From positions 1 through 41,163 of the forward strand of contig JASHTS010000240.1 in assembly GCA_030040425.1 (NCBI GenBank): a stretch of 41,163 bases of DNA, given 5' to 3'. Below the pieces are notes generated by a model. It was not told where the DNA came from and did no database searches. It saw nothing but the letters and a program-made list of their open reading frames with translations. Positions 1 to 8,863 of this stretch are shown piece by piece. The position numbers and the translations under genes were made by a program. This DNA is from Acidobacteriaceae bacterium. Its GTDB lineage: Bacteria > Acidobacteriota > Terriglobia > Terriglobales > Acidobacteriaceae. Each line of letters opens with the position of its first letter. Positions within the stretch are counted from its first letter, which is position 1.

Positions 1-2902
1 CGTCGATGGACTTTGACCAGGTGTAGGACACCGCGTAGGAGAGACCGTTGGTGAACCTTCTATCCAGGGAAGCCTGCAGCGCGTTGTAATTGCCGCGGCC
101 TGTGCTGCGATCGTAGAACGTCGGTTCAATGTTGGGAAACAGAGAGTTTGTATAACCAAGGGGTGAGCCGTCGGGGGCGAAGTTCTGCGTGTTAGAGGCT
201 GATGGCGCAATCGCGCTATTGTAAATGCCGCCAACGTCAAGCCGGTGCGTGCTAGAGCCTACATAATTTACCGTCACAGTGGTCGACGAGCTAATCAGCT
301 TCTCCACGCCAAAGCTCCACTGTTCCGAATAAGGATCCTTCATTCTCGGGTCGTATTCAAATCCTTGCTGAGAAAATGGAGTGGGCGCCGGAACGAAAGT
401 GCCGCTGCCGCTGCTTGCGAGTGGGTTCTGAGAAGTAACCGTCGGGGTCGGTGAGCTTGCAGTCGGCACGTTTAAGTTAGTGGGTTCCTGTTGACCGATG
501 TCGGGCCACAGTCCGTCGATATTTTGCGCCAATTGCAATACCCCCGCCCAATTGTCATAGACGATGCCGGCAGCCCCATGAACAACGAGGTTGTCTCTCA
601 CCCTTAAAGCGAAACCGAGGTGGGGGCCGACATTGGTGGGTGTGTTATGCATGATCTTATCGTTTGGAGATACGACGACGTTCGCCGGAAGGCCGGTTCC
701 GGGAATGCAGGGCGCAATGCCGATCGCGCTGCAGAGAGGAGGGAGCATCTGAACGATGTAGTTGCCGGTGTTGAAATCGATGTCGCCCGTCTCCGGCCCG
801 CCATTCACGCCAATTTGCTTCGCGGTTCCCACGGGTGGGAAAAGCGTGAGATCGTAGCGAAGCCCCAAATTGAGCGTCAACCTGCTCGTGGCCCTCCAGG
901 AATCCTGCAGAAATTCGCTCATTTCACCGCCAGGACGCGTTTCCGTAACGATGTTGCGCCGGTCTGCACCCTCTGGAACGTTGAGAAGGAAGGAGGCAAG
1001 TGCGTCGCCGGGTTGGGCCGAATTTTCAGGATTTCCAGTTTGCTCCGCTGCGTAATCGATGTTATCGGTTGTGATCGGACTGTAAAATTTGTTGGTGATG
1101 AATCCCCCGCCTATGAAGATCGTTTGGTTTCCAAATGTCTTCGTCAAAACGCCGCTGTATTGGTTGGCGTTGGGAACATCGGGATGCAGCGCGTAGTTTT
1201 CGCCTGGTGAGGCATATGAGGCGCTGCCACCCACCCCCCCGCCAGCGATATCCAACCCAGGAAGGAAGTTTCTTCCCGGCGCCGCCACGAAGTTGCCGAC
1301 AAACGATGGCGAGAACCCAATCTGGCTAATGATATTTTGTGTGCTCTTGGTAAATTCCAGTATCGCATTATCTCCTACGGTGGTTCTGCCGAATTGAACC
1401 TGCAGAACGAGGCTAGGACTGAACTCATGTACGTAGCTCCCGCCGTAGTTCCCGTTGGGAACGACAACGGAATTGATAAGTCCCGGAACACCGCCGGATT
1501 CACTTAATACGCTCGTGTCACGGCTATAGCGGAACCATGCCGAGTCGTTCCGGCCGATCTTCTGGTCAATCCGGACCGTCCACTGGTTGATGGTCTGCGT
1601 CGTGGGGGTTGAGTCCGTCGCATCATCTCCGGCTGCATCGAGTACAGGCCCGGCCGCAGGGTAGACGAATTTTGCCCAGGCCACCATGTTGGGATCCGGG
1701 GTAATCTGGTTGTTCAAATATGGCTGACGGGTGAACTCGCCGGAATGGCTTGGATCCGGTGCGGTAGTGAACGGGTTGTAGATCTGCGTCGGCCAGTCGC
1801 TCTCATCTCCCGCGAGCTGCGCAGCAGTGGGAACTCTTATAAAGTTAGCCTCGGTCTGTGAAAAACGGAATCCCTGATATCCCCCGAAGAAGAATGTGTT
1901 ATTTCTGCCGTTGTATAGCTTCGGCAGCCAAACCGGACCTCCAACGACTCCGCCGAATTCGTTTTGGGTAAATGAGGGAGCGCTCGCAGCACTCGTGAAA
2001 GCCTGAATGGCATCCATGCCTGCATTGCGGAAATACTCGAACGCCGAACCGTGAAAGTCGTTGGTACCGGATTTTGTGACCACATTGACGACACCGCCCA
2101 GTACCGCCCCGTATTCCGCGCTGTCGGCGTGGGACACGATCTTGAATTCCTGTATCGCATCGATGATGGGCGGGACGGCATACACGCTGTGGAAGGCGCC
2201 GAAGTTGCTCAGGCCATCCGTGAAGAAGTAATCGCTTCGGTTACCCTGCCCGTTGACGGAGGGAATTACGGAATTCTGGCCGACCGGCTCCGGTGTTGCA
2301 TAACTGCCTTGTCCGGGACCGCCCTGCCCGTTATTTATGACAGACACGCCCGGGGTCAAGGCAAGAAGCTGGGTAAAATCGCGCCCGTTCAGCGGGAGAT
2401 CGTTCACCTGTTGCGTCCCGACGACGGTGCCGAGATTGGCGCTTGTCGCCTGAAGCTGCGGCGTAGCACCCTCCACTGTCACCACGGTGCTTGGGGAGCC
2501 AACGGTCAGCGCAAAGTCGATCGTCGCCGCCTGTCCGACCGTCAGTGTGAACTCAGGAACCTGCTGCTCCGCGAAGCCTGGAGCTGACGCTCGCACCGTG
2601 TATCTTCCTGGAGTGATACCCGGGAACAGATAAGCACCCACATCATTGGCTGTAGTCGTGTTCTCGACACCTGTCGCCACATTCTTCAGCACCACCTTGG
2701 TATTGGGAACCACGGCGCCACTAGCATCTCGGATTGCTCCGCTGAGGGAGGCCGTCGATAGCTGGGCACGCCCTGTTCCGGAAAGAAATAAGGCGCCTAG
2801 CAGGAAACACGCTTGCCACAGGGAAAACAGTTTCCAGGTCCTCCACCGCTCAAGCGAAACGCTGAAATCTGTCACACTGGCACTCCGACAAGTTTCGTGC
2901 AT
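1..2902 (-). CDS. TonB-dependent receptor, Oar-like (3' end outside window)
   Basis: Outer-membrane receptor that would import a large ligand, probably an oligosaccharide, using TonB energy. I translated this frame from the ATG at 2902; it stays in frame to the left edge (about 967 codons), so the C-terminal barrel end lies outside. Seen: hydrophobic signal segment about residues 24-45, a carboxypeptidase-regulatory-like beta domain about 50-135 (SGAIRDASGAVVPNTKV), a plug region with LPLNGRDFTQLLALTPGV, then barrel motifs such as YFFTDGLSN, GGVVNVVTKSGTNDFHGS and, near the edge, GLSYAVSYTWSKSID. These are hallmarks of the acidobacterial carboxypeptidase-regulatory TonB family. The start is supported by GGAGGAGG just upstream (about 2908-2915). 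It is divergent from the regulator at 3549. A strong promoter candidate with a palindrome lies at 3062-3091. Substrate unknown; proximity to fucose genes suggests a glycan. Confidence 0.93.
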   Translation of the reverse strand, partial: MHETCRSASVTDFSVSLERWRTWKLFSLWQACFLLGALFLSGTGRAQLSTASLSGAIRDASGAVVPNTKVVLKNVATGVENTTTANDVGAYLFPGITPGRYTVRASAPGFAEQQVPEFTLTVGQAATIDFALTVGSPSTVVTVEGATPQLQATSANLGTVVGTQQVNDLPLNGRDFTQLLALTPGVSVINNGQGGPGQGSYATPEPVGQNSVIPSVNGQGNRSDYFFTDGLSNFGAFHSVYAVPPIIDAIQEFKIVSHADSAEYGAVLGGVVNVVTKSGTNDFHGSAFEYFRNAGMDAIQAFTSAASAPSFTQNEFGGVVGGPVWLPKLYNGRNNTFFFGGYQGFRFSQTEANFIRVPTAAQLAGDESDWPTQIYNPFTTAPDPSHSGEFTRQPYLNNQITPDPNMVAWAKFVYPAAGPVLDAAGDDATDSTPTTQTINQWTVRIDQKIGRNDSAWFRYSRDTSVLSESGGVPGLINSVVVPNGNYGGSYVHEFSPSLVLQVQFGRTTVGDNAILEFTKSTQNIISQIGFSPSFVGNFVAAPGRNFLPGLDIAGGGVGGSASYASPGENYALHPDVPNANQYSGVLTKTFGNQTIFIGGGFITNKFYSPITTDNIDYAAEQTGNPENSAQPGDALASFLLNVPEGADRRNIVTETRPGGEMSEFLQDSWRATSRLTLNLGLRYDLTLFPPVGTAKQIGVNGGPETGDIDFNTGNYIVQMLPPLCSAIGIAPCIPGTGLPANVVVSPNDKIMHNTPTNVGPHLGFALRVRDNLVVHGAAGIVYDNWAGVLQLAQNIDGLWPDIGQQEPTNLNVPTASSPTPTVTSQNPLASSGSGTFVPAPTPFSQQGFEYDPRMKDPYSEQWSFGVEKLISSSTTVTVNYVGSSTHRLDVGGIYNSAIAPSASNTQNFAPDGSPLGYTNSLFPNIEPTFYDRSTGRGNYNALQASLDRRFTNGLSYAVSYTWSKSID

Positions 2903-3005
2903 TACTTCCTCCTCCGGAGAAACTTTGATCCTCGATCGCTCGATGAATTGCCACTGCCTACCGGCTCGCGGCAGAGCATATGGGAGAATCGGCCCATGCG
3001 TGTTC

Positions 3006-3017
3006 AAGCGCTCAAAA
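3006..3017. repeat. 12-bp direct repeat, copy 1
   Basis: AAGCGCTCAAAA occurs here and again at 3239-3250, both in the noncoding region between the divergent receptor and regulator genes. The core AGCGCTCAA recurs at the starts of the fucosidase and GntR genes. It may be an operator half-site in the receptor leader; unproven. Confidence 0.35.
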
Positions 3018-3061
3018 GATGAAAAAATCCCGCAATCTTCTGTTCTTGCCAATCTGGCGCG

Positions 3062-3091
3062 ATAGTAGTCGCAAGCGTTGCGATTTGTCAA
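3062..3091 (-). promoter_or_regulatory. Promoter of TonB-dependent receptor
   Basis: On the minus strand the -35 TTGACA is at 3091-3086 and the -10 TACTAT at 3067-3062, with an 18-bp spacer. It would give a leader of about 150 nt before the ATG at 2902. The spacer holds a perfect inverted repeat (see the separate entry). Assigned by consensus only. Confidence 0.6.
3069..3083. promoter_or_regulatory. Palindromic operator candidate inside promoter spacer
   Basis: TCGCAA-GCG-TTGCGA is a perfect 6+3+6 inverted repeat lying wholly between the -35 and -10 elements of the TonB-receptor promoter. This is a classic repressor position. The sequence is reminiscent of LacI-family operators (GCAA/TTGC arms), but the regulator is unknown. 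Confidence 0.45.
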
Positions 3092-3238
3092 TCATAAAAA
3101 ATGATCTATTCGCCATATAACACTCACAAATTGTGGAAACTTGAAACGAGAATTTGAACCCATCCAGGTACGATCCGCCTTCCCGGCTAACCGATTTCGG
3201 ACAGGATGTGAGCAGTCACTCAGGACTAATTCCCCTCT

Positions 3239-3250
3239 AAGCGCTCAAAA
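3239..3250. repeat. 12-bp direct repeat, copy 2
   Basis: Second exact copy of AAGCGCTCAAAA, about 310 bp upstream of the regulator start. The rest of 2903-3548 holds no gene I can support. It does contain an 11-bp palindrome GGTACTGTACC at 3481-3491, about 60 bp before the regulator start. Confidence 0.35.
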
Positions 3251-3548
3251 CTCGCCGCTAAAGAACAAGCTGGGCCATCCGACTGGAAAGCCCGGCCTGG
3301 TTCGTTCAAGTTGGCGTGGCCGTCTCGGTCCGGTTTCACCTTGCTTTTGCGAATTAGTAATATTTCTGCACCCTGGCGGCAAGGTGAATTACGGTGCGCT
3401 CGCTCCATTTCGCCGTATCTGCTTTGATTTACGATCACTTAGAAGCCAATACTCAGGGTCGATGAAGCCATTTGACCGGAGGTACTGTACCCCCTGACAA
3501 GCTGGACAATTGTGCTCGCCGATGTGTATAACCCGTTCGGTAGACGCA

Positions 3549-5063
3549 ATGGCCCAGCGGCTAACCTCCGAATCACGACGCGACGAGGTCGAGCAAGCAC
3601 TCGAGAGAGTCTTGGCAGGACACGCGTTTCGATCCAGCGCTCAATGCCAGGCTTTACTGCGTTACATCGTGGAGCATTCCCTGTCGCAGGAGAGCGAAAT
3701 GCTCCGGGAGCGCATTATCGGGATCAAAGTGTTCGGGCGCGCTCCTGATTACGATGCCGGCAATGACCCAATTGTCCGCGCCCGCGCCGCGGAGGTTCGC
3801 AAACGGCTTGCTCAGCATTACATGCACGGCGAAGGAGCGGCCGAGGCGATACGCATCGAAATTCCGCCCGGATCGTATCGAGCCATTTTTGCTGCAATCG
3901 ACAAAAGTGAAACGATTGAAAGCTTGATTCAGGCAGAACCCGAATCAGACGTACAAAGAAGTTTGAAGAGTTACCCAAGCGAAACGCAGGACGCTTTCGC
4001 GCACGGCGTCCGTAACGCAGAAGACGCCTCTCCGCCAGAAAGATTCGAACGGCGAAACGAAGACCGACGGCGAAAGACTCGGGAAAGCCTGACACCAAAA
4101 TTGGCGGCGCTGGCTTCGGTAGTGGCGGTGATGGCGTGTGTGGGTTTTGTTGGGGTCTATTTCGCGACTGCCCATCGATTTTCGGGGCAACGAGATGCCC
4201 GGGGATTGCAGGAAGCGGTTCCCGCTTCCGATCCGGTCGGAGCCTTCTGGGCCCCATTCATCAAACAGGACCGATCTCCCATCATCGCTTACGCCGACGC
4301 GATGTTTCTGATCGACGGATCAGGGGATCTCTTTCGATTTCGGCACGGGGCCATTGATAATCGAGGTGCCTCGGTTGATCCGCATCTGGCACGGCAGTTT
4401 GCCGCAAATCCGGGCCTTGCGGAAAGCGCGGGCCCGCTCTTTTATGACAATGGCTACACGGGAACGGGCGACCTCCGTGCCATGGCCATGTTGATCAGTC
4501 AGCTTGCGCATCAGGGAGCATCTCCGCTCATTGAATCCAGCTACGACATTAGCACTGACGATTTGAAGCAGCATAATGTGATCCTGCTTGGGTCATCCGC
4601 TGAGAACCTTGCTGTCGCACAACTCGTTCCAACCGGCGACTTTCTGTTTGAAGGACCGACGTCGAGCCGTGATCCGTGGTCCAACCAGATTGTGAATACC
4701 CGGCCTCGGCCCGGAGAGCAATCGAAATATGCGACTGTGAGAGACCCGGTGACTCATGTCCTCCAGGAAGATTACGCCGTGGTTTCTTTTCAGCCGAGCG
4801 TCACTCCCGATCATCAAATTGCGATACTGGGCGGCATCGACACGACAGGGACCGAGGGAGCGGCCGAGATGGTCACTACAAAAGCAGGTATAGAAGAACT
4901 GACCGGCGCACTCTCCCAGGATCCCACCACACCCGAATTGAACAAGTCCCGCTCATTTCAAGCGCTAGTTCGCGTCGATGTTAAGAAGGGTTACCAGGTG
5001 CTCGGCGCGCGACTTGTGACACTCCATCCCTTCAGCGAACCGAAGCCCCCGGGCGACAAATAG
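3549..5063 (+). CDS. Membrane-anchored regulator-like protein (N-terminal helical/winged domain, one TM segment)
   Basis: Not a family with a firm function. From the ATG at 3549 it is 504 aa. Residues about 1-100 (LERVLAGHAFRSSAQCQALL, then VFGRAPDYDAGNDPIVRARA and IEIPPGSYRAIF) match an N-terminal domain that recurs in acidobacterial signalling proteins, often fused to a membrane segment and sensor domains. A charged linker precedes one membrane helix (about residues 182-206: LAALASVVAVMACVGFVGVY), followed by a globular part of about 290 aa that I do not recognise and that would be periplasmic. Inferred role: transmembrane control of the divergent TonB-receptor gene. The start is uncertain: a TTG at 3510 and an ATG at 3522 are in frame, and none has a good ribosome site; ATG 3549 fits the family boundary best. 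Confidence 0.75.
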   Translation: MAQRLTSESRRDEVEQALERVLAGHAFRSSAQCQALLRYIVEHSLSQESEMLRERIIGIKVFGRAPDYDAGNDPIVRARAAEVRKRLAQHYMHGEGAAEAIRIEIPPGSYRAIFAAIDKSETIESLIQAEPESDVQRSLKSYPSETQDAFAHGVRNAEDASPPERFERRNEDRRRKTRESLTPKLAALASVVAVMACVGFVGVYFATAHRFSGQRDARGLQEAVPASDPVGAFWAPFIKQDRSPIIAYADAMFLIDGSGDLFRFRHGAIDNRGASVDPHLARQFAANPGLAESAGPLFYDNGYTGTGDLRAMAMLISQLAHQGASPLIESSYDISTDDLKQHNVILLGSSAENLAVAQLVPTGDFLFEGPTSSRDPWSNQIVNTRPRPGEQSKYATVRDPVTHVLQEDYAVVSFQPSVTPDHQIAILGGIDTTGTEGAAEMVTTKAGIEELTGALSQDPTTPELNKSRSFQALVRVDVKKGYQVLGARLVTLHPFSEPKPPGDK

Positions 5064-5506
5064 ATTTGTACCGAGTCGGGTGGGCAAGCTACGCCGGGTT
5101 TTCGAGGTGAGGAGCTGAGCGATCGCCGTTCGGCATGACTGCGGCCGGCAGTTCGCGCTGTGGTCTGCGCCAGTAGCGGAGAGCGTCTGCCGGGTAGCGC
5201 ACAAATGTTGATTGCCTTTTCGTCTTCCAGAGGCCGGGCCGAGGGGAATCGCGCTTGCATCCACGTGAAGCGAAGCCTCAAAACACCAAATTCAATCACG
5301 CATGATGATCTTTATTGATTAATCGATCACAATGTGCGATCCTGCTGCCCAAGAAACTGCTCTAACGCCTCTTTTCGAAAGACCGAATGATGGCTCTTCC
5401 CAGTTAACACAATGCAGTGCGATTCCTCATTGAATCACCAGCCGTGGCTCTCAACCAGAAAACATCAACTTGAACCTGCAGTGAAGGGCTGCGCGGGAGA
5501 AAGAAG
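5064..5506. other. Intergenic region with no supported gene
   Basis: This 443-bp stretch between the regulator and the six-hairpin protein holds no recognisable coding remnant. The open frames on the minus strand here have no family features. Its right half is AT-richer and carries the palindromic site described at 5316-5332. Confidence 0.5.
5316..5332. promoter_or_regulatory. Operator candidate shared with the DeoR/RhaT region
   Basis: TGAT-N6-ATCACAA, the same pattern and spacing as the site at 8713-8729 in the DeoR/transporter intergenic region. Close upstream (5294-5304) is AATCACGCATGAT, similar to AATCACGCTGAT at 8762-8773. This suggests that the DeoR protein encoded at 7864-8655 also controls the gene at 5507. 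Inference from sequence similarity only. Confidence 0.45.
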
Positions 5507-7789
5507 ATGGCGTACAAACCGCTTTCGCCGGGGAGCATGAGCCGGCGCAGATTCTTAGGTACGACAACTCTTGCAGCACTCTCAGCAGGCATTGCCTCGA
5601 CAAGAGGATTTGCCGACGGGTCGGAGCGGGGCGCCGATCCGGGGATAGCCCGGATCCCGACCCTCGACAAACTCGCGACCGAATGGCTGGAATGCAGCCA
5701 GTTGGCTCATATGCCCTCTCTGCATAACTTTCATGAGATGGCTGCCTGTGCACCTGACCTGGTGGGCGTGAACTTTCTTCCCGGCGGCCAGCTTTATGAG
5801 GACTCCGGTCCGCGCTGGTACATCTACAACACATTGCCGCTTTGCCGGCTGCTGATCGACGGCGGACAGTACCAGAGCTCGAGTTGCCTCTGGTCAGCGT
5901 ATCAGGCACAGCGACGCGCCCAGGCCGGGGATCTGGAAGTGCTCTCTACCAACCGGCTCGTGATGGAGGACACGATCGTTCTTTGGCGGCTCAAGCTGAC
6001 GAACACCGGATCGGCGGAGAAGAGTTTTCAGATTGACGTGGCCGTCGACGGCACGCTGAATCGCACGGCTGCCGGCCTTGAGATTGAAGCTGTAGCACTG
6101 TTGGATGAGGTGGTGGATCACTTTGCGGGAGGAGGTGCTCGTTTGCGAGTTGTAAGCCCCAACTCGTTCGGCGCGACGGACGCAAAGGAGAAGATGACCG
6201 CGACCTACCGCTTTCTGGATGTACCCGAGGCAAAGGCAACCGAGCCGGCGGCGCAATGGACCATGATCCTCGGGCCCGGGGAAAGCCGCGAAATCCGTTT
6301 CCTGATGTGCGCAACCGACGTGCACGGCCGCCGAAGCCCCGCAGCCGATCAGGCAACTTCCGCCGCTTGGTTTGAGGCACAATGGGATCGCGCGAAGAGA
6401 GTCTGGGAAGAGCGATGGACTGCCGCCTTCACGCCGGGCAACGAGTTCTTCTCAGGCAACGCTCCCGTCCTGATCACCGAGGACGGCGCAATTCACGAGA
6501 TCTACTATCGCAGCGTGCTGACGCTACTGGTGCTGCTGCGCACCAATCTCTGGAGCAATCGCACTTTTATCACCAGCGGCGAGCGGGCCAAGGGGACGGT
6601 CTTTTACTGGGATACCTCGCTGTTCTCGACACTTTTTGCCATGCTGGAGCCGAAGCAGATGAAGGAGCAGCTCAAGCTGTTCCTACAGCAGGATCCTCAT
6701 GCGAGTGCAGTCATCATCTTCAAGGAACAGCGGCCCCCCTCGCCGAAGAAGTTGATTGCGCCTCCTGGGTGGGACCTGCGCGGATACGCGGCCAACGATC
6801 TTTCGATCTTCCGGCTGACGTGGTCCTATCTCTGCGTGTCGCAGGATATGGATTTCCTGCAAGAGAAGATCGCCGATCAAACCGTGCTCGAACGCCTGCG
6901 CGTTCTGGCCACCGATTGGAAAAAGCTGCTGCGCGCGCCCGGGGATACTCTGGCCGATTATGGCGAGGCGCAAAACCTGCTGGAGTGCGTGCCGACCTAT
7001 ATCAATAAGGTGGCGTCATTTAACGCGGCCGATGTGTGGATGATGCGTGAGTTTGCCGGCCTCCTGGATGTGGTTGGCGCCCCGGATGAGGCGCGCGAAA
7101 TGCGCGCCGAAGCCGATGCGATGGTCAAGGCCGTCATGACTTTGTACATTCCGGGAACGGGTACATGGGCAAGCCTTCACCGGGACGGAACCCGTGTGCA
7201 GGTGCGCCACTGCTACGACTTTGCCACGGTAGGCCGCTTCATGGCCGGAGATCTTCCCACCCGTGTGCGAGGAGAAATGGTCGGCTTCGTGGAGCGGGAG
7301 CTGTTGGAGGAAAAGTGGATGCGGGCGCAGTCCATACTCGACGTAGCCGCAACCCTCTCCGACCGTCCCGATCACGGGCCGATGGGGGCCTATGACGCAT
7401 GGCCCGCGGTAACAGCGGACGCGATGTGCATCCTGGGTTACTGGGAGGAAGCGATTTCGTTTCTGCGGCGAACGCAGGCCGCGATCTATGAAGGCGTCTA
7501 TGCGCAGGCGCACGAGTTCTACGGGCCCACCAGGACCCAGTACGATGCGCCGGTGCGGATTGCGCAACGGGAAGGCTGCATGCGCGAGTGCTCGGGCGGC
7601 GGCGCCTTCGCCGAATCGGTCATCGGCACTCTCTTTGGCTTTACCGCCAAGCCGGGAGGCAAACCCTCGCTGACGGACGCCCGGCAGCGGCGCGGATTCC
7701 GCGGAGAACTGCATTATGTGCGTTACGGAAGCCAGCTGCTGCGCATTCGATCCGGAGAGACAGGTGTCGATCTGGAGAATGAAGCGTGA
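5507..7789 (+). CDS. Tat-exported six-hairpin glycosidase-like protein
   Basis: Probable secreted carbohydrate-active protein of 760 aa. Tat signal: SRRRFLGTT at about residues 11-19 followed by a small-residue hydrophobic stretch. Residues about 50-300 look like an all-beta N-terminal sandwich. From about residue 330 the helical repeats with aromatic motifs (FYWDTSLFSTLFAML, YDAWPAVTADAMCILGYW, MRECSGGGAFAESVIGTLFG) fit an (alpha/alpha)6 barrel of the six-hairpin glycosidase superfamily. I cannot name the GH family or catalytic residues. The start is supported by GGGAG at 5495-5499, 7 bp before the ATG; the internal ATG at 5537 would keep the Tat motif but has worse spacing. The gene is convergent with the deoR-type gene and shares an operator candidate with it, suggesting one sugar regulon. 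Confidence 0.8.
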   Translation: MAYKPLSPGSMSRRRFLGTTTLAALSAGIASTRGFADGSERGADPGIARIPTLDKLATEWLECSQLAHMPSLHNFHEMAACAPDLVGVNFLPGGQLYEDSGPRWYIYNTLPLCRLLIDGGQYQSSSCLWSAYQAQRRAQAGDLEVLSTNRLVMEDTIVLWRLKLTNTGSAEKSFQIDVAVDGTLNRTAAGLEIEAVALLDEVVDHFAGGGARLRVVSPNSFGATDAKEKMTATYRFLDVPEAKATEPAAQWTMILGPGESREIRFLMCATDVHGRRSPAADQATSAAWFEAQWDRAKRVWEERWTAAFTPGNEFFSGNAPVLITEDGAIHEIYYRSVLTLLVLLRTNLWSNRTFITSGERAKGTVFYWDTSLFSTLFAMLEPKQMKEQLKLFLQQDPHASAVIIFKEQRPPSPKKLIAPPGWDLRGYAANDLSIFRLTWSYLCVSQDMDFLQEKIADQTVLERLRVLATDWKKLLRAPGDTLADYGEAQNLLECVPTYINKVASFNAADVWMMREFAGLLDVVGAPDEAREMRAEADAMVKAVMTLYIPGTGTWASLHRDGTRVQVRHCYDFATVGRFMAGDLPTRVRGEMVGFVERELLEEKWMRAQSILDVAATLSDRPDHGPMGAYDAWPAVTADAMCILGYWEEAISFLRRTQAAIYEGVYAQAHEFYGPTRTQYDAPVRIAQREGCMRECSGGGAFAESVIGTLFGFTAKPGGKPSLTDARQRRGFRGELHYVRYGSQLLRIRSGETGVDLENEA

Positions 7790-7863
7790 GCTGGGCCCCC
7801 GATCAGCTTTCCTCTCTCCATCGCACGAGCATGGGCTTGGCTTGCTCCGAATTGGAGTAGAAC

Positions 7864-8655
7864 TTAAACCTGGGTGACACTGATTCCGAGCTTCACGAAG
7901 GGTGTGATTGCTGTTGCAGAGGCGCCGGAATCGGTAATCAGTTGGTCAATTTCCTTAGCAGGACAAAGCAAATATTTGCTGACAGCGCCGAGTTTGCTGT
8001 GATCGGCAACCACTACCTTTAATTTGGTATGTTGCACAAGTTTGCGCAGGATTTCAGCCTCCGCAGAGTGAGTGCATGTCAATCCTTGCTTGGCGTCGAT
8101 GCCATCCACGCCGATGAACATGATGTCTGAAAAGAGCATCTCCGCCGTTGTTGTTGCCAGCGGACCCACAAGGGTGAACCAGCTTCCCCGCAGATGCCCG
8201 CCGGTGACAATCACCTCGATATCTTTCCGGTTACTCAACTCCATGGCCACGTTCACTGTATTGGTAATGATGGTAATGTCGGTAAGGACCTTCAGGCAGC
8301 GCACAACCTCGGTCGTCGTTGTCCCTCCGCTCAAAGCCACGGTCTGCCCCGCGCTGACAAGACTCGCCGCGGCGAGCGCAATCCGGCGCTTCTCTTCGGC
8401 GAAGCTGCTCACTCTGTCCTGGAAAGAACTGTCGTGTCGAAACGGTTCGTAGAACAACGGCCCGATCGGCACAGCTCCGCCGCGAGTTCGCCTCAGCAGC
8501 GACCGGCCTTCAAGGTCTTCGAGGTCGCGACGGATGGTCGCTATCGACGCGCCAAGCGCGGTGCAGAGGTCGTCAACAGCGACACCGCCGGTCTCCTGCA
8601 GACGGCGAAGAATGTATTCGTGGCGCGCGATGAGATTATCGGTCTTCGGAGGCAT
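7864..8655 (-). CDS. DeoR-family transcriptional repressor
   Basis: Sugar-responsive repressor, 263 aa from the ATG at 8655 (DeoR family about 250-260 aa). N-terminal winged helix: RHEYILRRLQETGGVAVDDL then IATIRRDLEDLEGRSLLRRT, the typical DeoR HTH. The DeoRC effector domain shows LSGGTTTTEVVRCL, IITNTVNVAMEL and a late KLKVVVADHSKLG, which in this family bind a phosphorylated sugar. The frame is open to an upstream ATG at 8727, but family alignment favours 8655. It is divergent from the RhaT-type transporter, with GTGAT/ATCAC repeats between them, so autoregulation and control of the transporter are likely. The phosphosugar effector is unknown. Confidence 0.92.
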   Translation of the reverse strand: MPPKTDNLIARHEYILRRLQETGGVAVDDLCTALGASIATIRRDLEDLEGRSLLRRTRGGAVPIGPLFYEPFRHDSSFQDRVSSFAEEKRRIALAAASLVSAGQTVALSGGTTTTEVVRCLKVLTDITIITNTVNVAMELSNRKDIEVIVTGGHLRGSWFTLVGPLATTTAEMLFSDIMFIGVDGIDAKQGLTCTHSAEAEILRKLVQHTKLKVVVADHSKLGAVSKYLLCPAKEIDQLITDSGASATAITPFVKLGISVTQV

Positions 8656-8711
8656 ATGGTTAAGCGTAACAAAGCCGCATTTTTGGTCTGTGCCTTTACT
8701 ATATCGCGCGA

Positions 8712-8727
8712 GTGATCGTATTATCAC
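8712..8727. promoter_or_regulatory. Inverted-repeat operator candidate for DeoR regulator
   Basis: GTGAT-CGTATT-ATCAC, perfect 5-bp arms with a 6-bp centre, lying 57 bp upstream of the deoR-type start and about 140 bp upstream of the transporter start. The extended form TGAT-N6-ATCACAA (8713-8729) is repeated upstream of the gene at 5507. Confidence 0.5.
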
Positions 8728-8752
8728 AACAAACGATCTTCTATGCAGATAA

Positions 8753-8779
8753 AATCACTAAAATCACGCTGATCACCGA
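8753..8779. repeat. Three 9-bp-phased ATCAC repeats
   Basis: ATCAC occurs at 8754, 8763 and 8772, exactly every 9 bp, as AATCACTAA, AATCACGCT and GATCACCGA. They match the arms of the inverted repeat at 8712-8727. Tandem DeoR half-sites are one reading; chance cannot be excluded. Confidence 0.4.
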
Positions 8780-8863
8780 TATGCACGCATGAACGAGGCG
8801 AACCGAGAAGCTGTTCTGCTCTTGGGCCTATCTCGTGAAAGTTTTTGAATGGGAGAACTGTCG

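Noticed and set aside
1837..2181. Minus-strand open frame of 114 codons within the first TonB receptor
   Set aside because: Out of frame with the receptor, which reads through with family motifs; it is a shadow frame.
3636..3644. AGCGCTCAA inside the regulator gene as an operator
   Set aside because: It encodes S-A-Q within a conserved segment, so codon choice explains it well enough on its own; kept only as part of the count.
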